From positions 1 to 5,306 of the forward strand of contig VBJK01000452.1 in assembly GCA_005879655.1 (NCBI GenBank): a stretch of 5,306 nt of DNA. Direction: 5' to 3'. Position numbers and translations under genes: made by a program. Every line of letters begins with the position of its first letter. Position 1 is the stretch's first letter. Origin of the DNA: Chloroflexota bacterium (GTDB lineage: Bacteria > Chloroflexota > Ktedonobacteria > Ktedonobacterales > Ktedonobacteraceae). The notes beneath the pieces are model-generated. The model ran no database searches. It saw only the letters and a list, made by a program, of their open reading frames with translations, and was not told the origin of the DNA. Below, piece by piece: positions 1 through 5,306 of the stretch.

Positions 1-8
1 TACCGACA
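1..8 (-). repeat. 3' LTR, first 8 bases only
   Basis: Sense TGTCGGTA follows the polypurine tract by one base. It starts with the canonical TG, and its first five bases are the inverse complement of the 5' LTR end. The rest of this LTR is outside the window. Confidence 0.75.
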
Positions 9-9
9 G

Positions 10-20
10 TCTCCTCCACC
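10..20 (-). promoter_or_regulatory. Polypurine tract (PPT) for plus-strand priming
   Basis: Sense GGTGGAGGAGA, interrupted by only one pyrimidine, lies one base before the 3' LTR start TGTCGG. This is where the RNase H-resistant primer for plus-strand synthesis is expected. Between the TAA stop and this tract, sense 92 to 21 holds 72 noncoding bases with no other feature I can support. Confidence 0.85.
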
Positions 21-92
21 TAGAATGTTTCGCCCTCGAAACCTCATTTGGTGATGGCGTAGTGTTTGACCCTTAGACGATCCAACTTTGAC

Positions 93-3000
93 TTATTTTG
101 TTAATCGTTTTGGAGGTCGTTCGACAATGATCTGATCGAAGACTTGTTTCCGTTTGAGATTTTGCTTCGCGTCAGGAAGTTCTATGGTTTCATCTGAAGC
201 TTCTGGTAAATCGTCGTCGTCGTCAATGTCTTGAAGAAACTGATCTAGCGCGTCGGTATTTTCTGGGTATGAAGGAATCAATTCAACATTACGATTCCTC
301 TTCCGTAGTTGGTCTTTGGCCTTTGGAGAGGCCCAAAGATCTCGCAATTCATCTGCAGTTCGTATATTTGCTTTAATCAGCCGATTACCATGAACCAAGG
401 CTGCTAGCTCGCGCCCACTAGGATCTTGTAATCTATACGTTCCCAGTAACATTCTTTGAATGACTTGATATGGTCCGAACCATTTTGCTTCGAACTTTTG
501 AGGTCTTTCATGACGAACTAAAACCCATTGTCCTTCTTCTAATGTGTGTGGAACAACTAAATCATCTCGGAAATTCTTGTCTTTAATTGCTCGTTCATAA
601 GTTGCCATGGTTGCTTGTTTTCGTGCCGACTGGAGTAGCTCCAGGCGGTCCTCATGAGATGCAATCTCAGAATCGATCGGAAGCGTAGTATTGCGATCAC
701 CAAATAAATGTGGTTGTCTGCCATAAAGGAGATAAAATGGGGAAATCTTGGTTGTTGTATGAGTCCGTATACGACATGCGAATATGGCTTGATCGAGATA
801 CAGATCCCATAGTTTAGTAGGTTTATTGAGTAACATCCTTCCAAGCATCGTACCGATGATTCCATTTAATCGCTCTACTTTCCCATTTGTTCGTGGATGA
901 TAGGGGCTTGTGCCCTTGTGCAAAGTCTTGATCTTTTCAAGGTACTTCTGCACAACGCCTCCCCACAGGTTCTTACCACCGTCTGTGAATATCTCTTGAG
1001 GTGCGCCATAATGTAAATAAATTTCATTATAAATAAACTCTGCAATAGCGTCTTCCGTAGCCACAGGAATGGCTTTTGCAATTGGCCATCCTGTTGCATA
1101 ATCGATTGCTGTAATAATCCATCGATTCCCATCCATTGTTTTAGGCAATCGCCCAATTAAGTCGATTCCCCATCGCTGAAATGGTTGAATGATCGGATCA
1201 GCTAATAGTCTTGCATGCTCCCTTTCCTGCGATCCATGCTGGCGTTGATGAATTTGACAATTAGGACATGCAGCAATGAATTGACGAATGTCTTTTTCAA
1301 TAGTAGGCCACCATGCTCGTGATTCCAATACATTAACAAGGTTGGCATACGAGAGATGCCCGTACTGATCATGCATCTTTTGCATTAGGTCTCCACGAAA
1401 TTGAAAATCGATATAAGGTGCAACTACTCCCTCCTTCACCTTTCTGTGAAGTACTCCATCCTCAAGGACGAACTTGTCGACTTCTGCTACGATTTGAGCC
1501 TTGTCTGACTCGCTTGCATCTTTTGGAAATGATTTATCTTGCAGAAACTGACGAATATAAGGTACATAATCTTCTACCTTTTGCAATGCCAAAGCATTGA
1601 AATCAGGACGTCTGCTAATCGCGTCCGGAACAATTGCCAGTTTCCCCGGCCGATATTTAATAATAAGATTGTATTGTTGAAATTCATCAACCCATCTTGC
1701 AAGTCGTTTCGATGGTTTTTGAATTGTATTCATATATTTCAATGAATCGTGATCTGTAATTACCGTAATTGGCAACCCATTCTCGACGTAATGATGCCAC
1801 TTCTGCAGCGCATCTTTAATTGCCAACAACTCTTTTTCATGTGTTGGATATCGTAACTCTGGCCCATGCAGCTTGCGCCCATCGAAAGCAACTGGATGTA
1901 ATTTTCCATCATCGCCTTCTTGATATAGCGTCATTCCATTACCAAAATCGGATGAATCAGTCTCGATAGTGTAAGGTTTATTTTCATCAGGCTGGACAAG
2001 CACTGGAGCCGTGATAATTGCTCGTTTTAAACAATCAAATGCCAGTTGATGTGCTGTATTCCAGACGATTGGACGTCTCTTTCGTTTATCTCCGTCTGCT
2101 GATTTGAATAGATCAGATAAAGGAGCTGCAATCATGCTAAAATGACGTATGAATCGCCGATAATAGTTGACTAGGCCGTAAAACTGACGGACGTCTTGAA
2201 CTGTCCGTGGTCTTGGCCAATCCTGAATTGCTTTAACCTTCGATGGAAGCACTTTAACTATTCCCTGACCAATCATATGACCACAGAATTCTACCGTTCC
2301 TTGATTGAACGTACATTTAGACGGTTTAGCATACAACTGATGCTCCCGCAGTTTCTCAAACACCAATTTAAGATGTTCTCGGTGTTCTTCTTCCGAATTT
2401 GAATATACCAAAATGTCATCCAGATAAACCAATACAAATTTATCAATGTATGGTCGCAATATTGAGTTCATTAAAGTCTGAAATGTAGCTGGAGCATTTG
2501 TGAGACCGAACGGCATGACTAGAAATTCATATTTCCCATATCTTGTATTGAATGCCGTCTTCGGAATATCTTTTTCAGCAACACGAAGCTGCCAATATCC
2601 GGTGACCATATCAATTGAGGAAAACCGGCTTGCTTTACCTAGCTTATCAGTGCATTCTTGTATTCGTGGAAGCGGGTAAGCATTCTTGAGCGTCTTAGCA
2701 TTCAGCGCTCTATAGTCAATACACATTCTCCACTCTCCAGGCACTTTCTTGGCCACGAAGAGGACAGGTGCGCCCCAAGGCGACACACTCTCGCGGATGA
2801 AACCGCGTTTCAACAGGTATTCAACCTGCTTGGTCTGTTCACGAAGCTGCTGCACAGATAATGGATGAGCATTCTTATTTGCAGGGCTTTCAGAACCAGT
2901 ATTGATCTCATGATCCAAAGCTCGCTTTGGTGGTAAACCTTCTGGCGATTCCTCGCGGAAGATATCTTTATACTCACCAAGCAACTGTTTCAATTCTTCA

Positions 3001-5060
3001 TCCTCGATATCACGGATATCCTGGCCGTTCTTTAACAGCGGGATACCTGGTGACTCGGGATTAGAACTATTCCATCCTCGATCCTGGATATCACGGATAT
3101 CCTGGCCGTTCTTTGACAGCGGGATACCTGGTGAATCGGGATTAGGACGCTTCCATCCTCGATCCTGGATATCACGGATATCCTGGCCGTTCTTTGACAG
3201 CGGGATATCTAGTGAATCGGGATCGGGACGCATATTGACCAACTCTAGACCCTGGACTTCACGGACATCCTGGCCATTTTTTAATGGCGAGATACCTAGT
3301 GAATCGGAATCAGAGTTCGCGGTCCCAGGTGCCACGCGTGCATAATATACTACGCCATAGCCACCATCATGCAGTATTTTCTTTGCCTCTTTATACGAGA
3401 TGCAACCAAACTGCAGTTCATTTTCTTCCAACACTGTCAGTGTCGGCTCTTGCATCGGTACACCTATGCCCGACCTATGGGCAATCCGCAGTGTTCCCGT
3501 AGCCGTTGGGACATACCAATCAAAGGTAGTCCAATCGGGGATAGGCCTAACTTCAGCCATCCATTCCAATCCAAGTACAATATCGAAATCAGCTTTCATT
3601 TCGATAATTGTAGCTCGAACACTTCCTGTCCACTCTGACAAGTTAATATCAAAGTAACAGTCTCCCAAAACTTGCATTGTTTCACCGTTTGGCAGCTTAA
3701 CTTTGCAAGGCTTGGTATTTTTCAAGAACTTAATGTTCGATCGCAACGCAAAATCCTTCGAAATGAAGTTTTTAGTCGCTGCACAATCAGCCAACGCTGT
3801 CCCATGACAATTGTTGATCTGACAATCATAAAGCATGAGAGAATCTTTTCGCTGGCAAAGCGAATATAAATATTCCACATCGTGATCAGAGCAGGGTTGA
3901 ACATCTTCCATTGCGCTATCACTAGAATCAACATTCATAGAATTTAAATTCCCACTCTTGCCTTTGCCATTCGATTTGAACTTCTCCTCAGCTCTGCACG
4001 TTCTCCAAATATGTCCTTTGCCACAACACTTAGAACATATACCTTCCTTCCTAGCCCAATTCTGCCAGGCCGATTTGAATTGCGTCTCTTTTCGAACAAT
4101 GAAACCTCCTCCACGTTCAATATTCATTTTGAGGAAAGATTTCTCGCTATCGGTAAGAGATTGAGTATTTGCTGACGGCTTGACATTTTGAGAGGATTGT
4201 TGTCTTTTATTATTCGATTTGTTTTGAGCTTGGCTAGTAGATCCACCATCTCCTTGAGAAAATCCTGAGGCGATACCAGCTTGAAGTTTGACGGCTTGCT
4301 CTGCACGTTTGGCAAGAACAAGAACTTCTTGAAGATTCAAATCCTCGACATCAATGGCGTCAGGCAAACGCATAAACTCAGCTTGAACTTTTGGGTTGAG
4401 ACCTTCGAGAAACATATAATTGTAGACGAAGTTATCTTGAGGGTCTTTCATCCATCTCTTTTGGCGTTCAAGGATACGATGAAAACGAGCGTAGTAGATG
4501 TCCACCGAATCCTTGTTTTGTTGAGTGAGTTTGAGACGCATATATTTGACAAATCCTGGTTCTTTTGAACCATATGTGTCTCGCATATGCTTGGCAAACG
4601 CTTCCCAAGTCTCCCAACGTCCATAATCTGCTTCGTGTCTTGTCAACAAATGGCTAATATCACCAGCAGTAGTTTGAATTGCTGTTTCAACTCGAGTACG
4701 ATTCTCTACAACCCCTTCAACTTTCTCGCGATGATTAAACCATATTTCAAATTGTTCCAACCAGGTTTCGATATAATCGCCGACCTTGCCATCGAATTTA
4801 TCTGGCTTGTCGACATAAACTTTGTACTTGCGATTGTTATGCATCGTTTCCATCATAACCTTTTGACTATTTACAAGGGCAGTAACTGCATCCTTGAGAG
4901 TGCTCATATCGTCGGAAACAGTAGTGCTTTGCTGATCTGTATTATCGAAAGGAGATTGAGCATGTACAGGTTCTGCATTTTCGAATTGCGCTTCGAGCTC
5001 CGCATTCCGTGCACGGAGGATTTCGTTATCCTTTCGTAGTTGCTCGGCCCGAGTAGGCAT
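93..5060 (-). CDS. gag-pol: Gag-Pol polyprotein of a Ty3/gypsy retrotransposon
   Basis: This 1655-residue polyprotein should supply every protein of the element: particle (Gag), protease, reverse transcriptase, RNase H and integrase. Domains in order are coiled coil about 3-30, Gag capsid about 84-265, CCHC knuckle 342-355, aspartic protease about 408-510, tandem-repeat linker 582-690, RT about 715-985 (catalytic D817, D881, D882), RNase H about 1000-1150 (D1035, E1077, D1103), integrase finger 1230-1268, integrase core (D1300, D1360, E1396), GPY module about 1505-1565 and a charged tail to 1655. The start is the first ATG after an in-frame TGA at 5124-5126 that lies inside the LTR, and it has G at -3. 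Gag and Pol are fused in one frame with no recoding site, as in Tf1 of fission yeast and unlike Ty3. Only the protease box departs clearly from consensus. The stop is TAA. Confidence 0.96.
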   Translation of the reverse strand: MPTRAEQLRKDNEILRARNAELEAQFENAEPVHAQSPFDNTDQQSTTVSDDMSTLKDAVTALVNSQKVMMETMHNNRKYKVYVDKPDKFDGKVGDYIETWLEQFEIWFNHREKVEGVVENRTRVETAIQTTAGDISHLLTRHEADYGRWETWEAFAKHMRDTYGSKEPGFVKYMRLKLTQQNKDSVDIYYARFHRILERQKRWMKDPQDNFVYNYMFLEGLNPKVQAEFMRLPDAIDVEDLNLQEVLVLAKRAEQAVKLQAGIASGFSQGDGGSTSQAQNKSNNKRQQSSQNVKPSANTQSLTDSEKSFLKMNIERGGGFIVRKETQFKSAWQNWARKEGICSKCCGKGHIWRTCRAEEKFKSNGKGKSGNLNSMNVDSSDSAMEDVQPCSDHDVEYLYSLCQRKDSLMLYDCQINNCHGTALADCAATKNFISKDFALRSNIKFLKNTKPCKVKLPNGETMQVLGDCYFDINLSEWTGSVRATIIEMKADFDIVLGLEWMAEVRPIPDWTTFDWYVPTATGTLRIAHRSGIGVPMQEPTLTVLEENELQFGCISYKEAKKILHDGGYGVVYYARVAPGTANSDSDSLGISPLKNGQDVREVQGLELVNMRPDPDSLDIPLSKNGQDIRDIQDRGWKRPNPDSPGIPLSKNGQDIRDIQDRGWNSSNPESPGIPLLKNGQDIRDIEDEELKQLLGEYKDIFREESPEGLPPKRALDHEINTGSESPANKNAHPLSVQQLREQTKQVEYLLKRGFIRESVSPWGAPVLFVAKKVPGEWRMCIDYRALNAKTLKNAYPLPRIQECTDKLGKASRFSSIDMVTGYWQLRVAEKDIPKTAFNTRYGKYEFLVMPFGLTNAPATFQTLMNSILRPYIDKFVLVYLDDILVYSNSEEEHREHLKLVFEKLREHQLYAKPSKCTFNQGTVEFCGHMIGQGIVKVLPSKVKAIQDWPRPRTVQDVRQFYGLVNYYRRFIRHFSMIAAPLSDLFKSADGDKRKRRPIVWNTAHQLAFDCLKRAIITAPVLVQPDENKPYTIETDSSDFGNGMTLYQEGDDGKLHPVAFDGRKLHGPELRYPTHEKELLAIKDALQKWHHYVENGLPITVITDHDSLKYMNTIQKPSKRLARWVDEFQQYNLIIKYRPGKLAIVPDAISRRPDFNALALQKVEDYVPYIRQFLQDKSFPKDASESDKAQIVAEVDKFVLEDGVLHRKVKEGVVAPYIDFQFRGDLMQKMHDQYGHLSYANLVNVLESRAWWPTIEKDIRQFIAACPNCQIHQRQHGSQEREHARLLADPIIQPFQRWGIDLIGRLPKTMDGNRWIITAIDYATGWPIAKAIPVATEDAIAEFIYNEIYLHYGAPQEIFTDGGKNLWGGVVQKYLEKIKTLHKGTSPYHPRTNGKVERLNGIIGTMLGRMLLNKPTKLWDLYLDQAIFACRIRTHTTTKISPFYLLYGRQPHLFGDRNTTLPIDSEIASHEDRLELLQSARKQATMATYERAIKDKNFRDDLVVPHTLEEGQWVLVRHERPQKFEAKWFGPYQVIQRMLLGTYRLQDPSGRELAALVHGNRLIKANIRTADELRDLWASPKAKDQLRKRNRNVELIPSYPENTDALDQFLQDIDDDDDLPEASDETIELPDAKQNLKRKQVFDQIIVERPPKRLTK
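96..353 (-). other. Charged C-terminal tail of integrase with Asp run
   Basis: Residues about 1570-1655 match no domain I recognise. The tail begins basic ([14 protein letters not shown]), passes to an acidic segment with five consecutive Asp (1613-1617), and ends basic, with LKRKQ and PPKRLTK at the very C terminus. The Asp run is written by a short GTC/TCG-type triplet repeat at 210-224 on the plus strand. The basic clusters could act in nuclear entry and the tail could tether to a chromatin partner. Both roles are inferred from position and composition only. Confidence 0.6.
366..548 (-). other. Integrase C-terminal GPY/F module
   Basis: Residues about 1505-1565 include [20 protein letters not shown] followed by PYQV, with the diagnostic G1529-P1530-Y1531, and then a strand-rich stretch to [10 protein letters not shown]. 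This is the GPY/F module found in many Metaviridae integrases, thought to bind DNA and to multimerise. No chromodomain follows it. Confidence 0.88.
711..1193 (-). other. Integrase catalytic core (DD35E)
   Basis: The rve-type core contains D1300 in RWGIDLIG (codon 1161-1163), D1360 in IFTDGG (981-983) and E1396 in [10 protein letters not shown] (873-875). Exactly 35 residues separate the second Asp from the Glu. The core inserts the cDNA into the genome. All three acidic residues are intact. The region ends with [11 protein letters not shown], a common closing block of this domain in fungal Ty3/gypsy elements. Confidence 0.96.
1251..1388 (-). other. Integrase N-terminal HHCC zinc finger
   Basis: H1230, H1235, C1265 and C1268 form an exact HX4HX29CX2C finger (codons within 1257-1373), with the common block YGHLSYANL and a C-terminal CPNC. 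This finger folds the integrase N-terminal domain and supports multimerisation on LTR ends. Confidence 0.95.
1611..2063 (-). other. RNase H domain
   Basis: Residues about 1000-1150 follow RT directly. The motifs are [12 protein letters not shown] with D1035, [10 protein letters not shown] with E1077, [11 protein letters not shown] with D1103, and PDAISRRPD with D1146. These are the four acidic positions expected of the RT-linked RNase H, which removes the RNA strand of the hybrid and trims the PPT primer. The family usually reads ASD where this copy has SSD, a mild change. Confidence 0.95.
2106..2918 (-). other. Reverse transcriptase domain
   Basis: Residues about 715-985 carry the ordered RT motifs. 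These are [18 protein letters not shown], then [11 protein letters not shown], then [11 protein letters not shown] with catalytic D817, then [14 protein letters not shown], then [12 protein letters not shown] with catalytic D881 and D882 (YLDD codons at 2415-2426). After these come the thumb and connection segments, with a GH block at 927-928 and YYRRFI before the RNase H. The enzyme copies the element RNA into DNA inside the particle. All three catalytic Asp residues are present and no key motif is broken. Confidence 0.97.
3002..3317 (-). repeat. In-frame tandem repeat, four units of 81-87 bp, in the PR-RT linker
   Basis: The block TCACGGA recurs on the plus strand at 3010, 3091, 3172 and 3259, giving periods of 81, 81 and 87 bases. 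The units at 3010-3090 and 3091-3171 differ at 5 of 81 positions by eye. The unit from 3172 has a diverged distal half, and the one from 3259 is the most diverged. All stay in frame and encode a 27-29 residue unit with the core [11 protein letters not shown] preceded by PDSPGIPLS, with Lys at 594, 623, 650 and 677. The array covers residues about 582-690, between protease and RT. The gradient of divergence suggests stepwise duplication, the newest copies lying nearest RT. Confidence 0.93.
3531..3839 (-). other. Retropepsin-type aspartic protease domain, variant active site
   Basis: Residues about 408-510 lie between the zinc knuckle and RT, where protease is expected. The active-site block reads [13 protein letters not shown], with D425 as the presumed catalytic Asp (codons at 3774-3788). 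The second conserved element is DIVLGLEWM (493-501), which matches the hydrophobic-hydrophobic-Gly pattern that packs behind the active site. The usual box is D-S/T-G-A/S, so here Ser/Thr is replaced by Cys and the near-invariant Gly by Ala. The fold assignment is good because both conserved blocks are present at normal spacing. Activity is uncertain because of the Ala. Confidence 0.8.
3996..4037 (-). other. CCHC zinc knuckle of Gag nucleocapsid
   Basis: C342, C345, H350 and C355 form an exact CX2CX4HX4C knuckle ([14 protein letters not shown]). It is followed by a Lys-rich segment ([13 protein letters not shown]). Knuckles of this type bind the element's RNA for packaging and act as chaperones for primer annealing. 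Only one knuckle is present. Confidence 0.93.
4266..4811 (-). other. Gag capsid-like domain
   Basis: Residues about 84-265 match the pattern of Ty3/gypsy retrotransposon Gag domains: a KPDKFDG opening, an aromatic segment (WLEQFEIWF, 100-108), then W149 and W152 in the RWETWEAF block, and a [10 protein letters not shown] helix followed by [15 protein letters not shown]. Such domains build the virus-like particle shell that packages the element RNA. The following stretch (about 266-300) is rich in Ser, Gln, Asn and Lys and looks like a flexible linker to the zinc knuckle. Domain limits are approximate. Confidence 0.85.
4971..5054 (-). other. Predicted short coiled coil at the Gag N terminus
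   Basis: Residues about 3-30 are rich in Glu, Arg, Asn and Leu, with hydrophobic positions at roughly heptad spacing (L8, L15, L22), including [17 protein letters not shown]. This looks like a short amphipathic helix that could dimerise or oligomerise Gag. It is followed by a polar, Ser/Thr/Gln-rich stretch to about residue 52, probably disordered. The coiled-coil call is by eye and no scoring was run. Confidence 0.55.
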
Positions 5061-5090
5061 TACGTACGTCTTGATCCTATTACGATTTTT

Positions 5091-5103
5091 GCTCTTGCTA
5101 CCA
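5091..5103 (-). promoter_or_regulatory. Candidate tRNA primer binding site (PBS)
   Basis: Sense TGGTAGCAAGAGC begins two bases after the LTR end CGACA. TGG pairs with the universal CCA end of a tRNA, and TGGTAGC would pair with a tRNA ending GCTACCA, the 3' end known for fungal initiator methionine tRNA. Past those seven bases the match to the iMet sequences I remember stops, so the primer tRNA is not settled. The position relative to the LTR end is the strongest support. Confidence 0.75.
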
Positions 5104-5105
5104 AC

Positions 5106-5306
5106 TGTCGTTCTCGCTGGGATTCACGTGGAAGGAACAGGAGGGGGTTTGCGGCTTCTAGCGTAAGGCCGATGCCAATATTGATGATTATTGTCCTCCC
5201 GGGAAAGTGGCTGCTACTGTATTATAACCCCCAGCAGACTCCACGGCCCTCAATTCCCATTGTAGTTCTCTATAGAAACTCTAATGAAGGAGCGCGGTGG
5301 TTATCC
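5106..5306 (-). repeat. 5' LTR, partial (3' end present)
   Basis: The sense-strand LTR end reads GAGAACGACA, followed by two bases and the primer binding site. CGACA is the exact inverse complement of TGTCG at the start of the 3' LTR, as expected of matched LTR termini. Its upstream end is outside the window, so at least 201 bases are LTR if the element is continuous. It should hold the promoter and U5, and a TATA-like TTATAAT lies within it at 5221-5227. An in-frame TGA at 5124-5126 closes the Gag frame upstream. Confidence 0.8.
5221..5227 (-). promoter_or_regulatory. TATA-like box in the 5' LTR
   Basis: The sense sequence GTTATAATACAG lies about 115 bases before the LTR end, a position where a Pol II promoter could give a transcript containing U5, the PBS and the Gag start. 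It is AT-rich by chance expectation too, and no transcription start can be seen, so this is a weak call. Confidence 0.3.

Larger units (their letters stand above)
1..5306 (-). mobile_element. Ty3/gypsy LTR retrotransposon, nearly full length
   Basis: The window shows, on the minus strand, a partial 5' LTR, a primer binding site, one Gag-Pol frame, a polypurine tract and the first bases of the 3' LTR, in the order expected of an autonomous LTR retrotransposon. Integrase lies after RNase H, which places it in Ty3/gypsy rather than Ty1/copia. There is no envelope-like frame and no chromodomain after the integrase. The coding region has no stop or frameshift, so the copy seems little decayed. Both outer ends lie outside the window, so target-site duplications and LTR-LTR identity cannot be judged. 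A fungal host is inferred from protein resemblance only. Confidence 0.95.

Noticed and set aside
93..353. A possible chromodomain after the integrase.
   Set aside because: The tail lacks the aromatic cage pattern and the folded-domain hydrophobic spacing; it is charged and low in complexity.
557..1156. Two open frames of about 100 codons on the minus strand inside the integrase region, in another frame.
   Set aside because: They overlap intact integrase core and GPY codons in the main frame and show no domain of their own.
3002..3317. Regularly spaced repeats as a possible CRISPR array or transcription factor array.
   Set aside because: Units are contiguous 81-87 base tandem copies kept in frame inside Pol, with no unique spacers; they are coding repeats.
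3284..3657. Several overlapping plus-strand frames across the protease region and repeat edge.
   Set aside because: They are mutually overlapping, antisense to conserved protease codons, and lack any family signature.
4587..5039. A 150-codon open frame on the plus strand, antisense to Gag.
   Set aside because: It overlaps clearly functional Gag codons, shows no recognisable domain, and its composition (Ser, Ile, Phe, Cys rich) is typical of an antisense shadow frame.
5125..5130. CACGTG palindrome in the LTR as an E-box regulator site.
   Set aside because: It lies about 20 bases from the LTR end, downstream of the likely promoter, and a 6-base palindrome is expected by chance often enough.
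5209..5220. Sense ACAGTAGCAGCC in the LTR as a second PBS.
   Set aside because: It resembles part of the PBS but lacks TGG, lies inside the LTR, and is not next to an LTR end.

Overview
The whole window is one LTR retrotransposon of the Ty3/gypsy (Metaviridae) type, lying on the minus strand. It carries one long uninterrupted reading frame and no host gene. The domain order is Gag, protease, reverse transcriptase, RNase H, integrase. Integrase downstream of RNase H separates it from Ty1/copia. The protein sequence resembles elements of filamentous fungi (for example the RNase H and integrase blocks PDAISRR and [11 protein letters not shown]), so a fungal, perhaps ascomycete, genome is my best guess. 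That is family resemblance from memory, not a search result.

Layout in the sense direction, from high to low coordinates: a partial 5' LTR (5306 to 5106) ending in CGACA; a 2-base spacer and a candidate primer binding site starting TGGTAGC (5103 to 5091); a very short leader; a 1655-residue Gag-Pol reading frame (5060 to 93); an 84-base 3' stretch ending in a polypurine tract (20 to 10); and the first 8 bases of the 3' LTR, TGTCGGTA (8 to 1). TGTCG at the 3' LTR start and CGACA at the 5' LTR end are perfect inverted repeats, which supports both boundaries independently.

Within Gag-Pol, Gag has a short predicted coiled coil, a capsid-like region and a CCHC zinc knuckle. The protease has an unusual DCAAT active-site box. 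It is followed by a linker of four tandem copies of a 27-29 residue unit built on [11 protein letters not shown]. Then come a reverse transcriptase with YLDD, RNase H, and an integrase with a perfect HX4HX29CX2C finger and DD35E core. The integrase ends in a GPY/F-type module and a non-chromodomain tail with an aspartate run and basic clusters. Apart from the altered protease box, the catalytic residues I checked are present and there are no stops or frameshifts. The copy therefore looks recent and possibly competent.

The parts would work together as usual for this class. Gag forms the particle, protease cuts the polyprotein, and RT/RNase H copies the RNA from a tRNA primer at the PBS and from the PPT. 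Integrase then inserts the product. The features most worth a second look are the PR-RT tandem-repeat linker, the DCAAT protease box, the single Gag-Pol frame with no recoding site, and the C-terminal tail.
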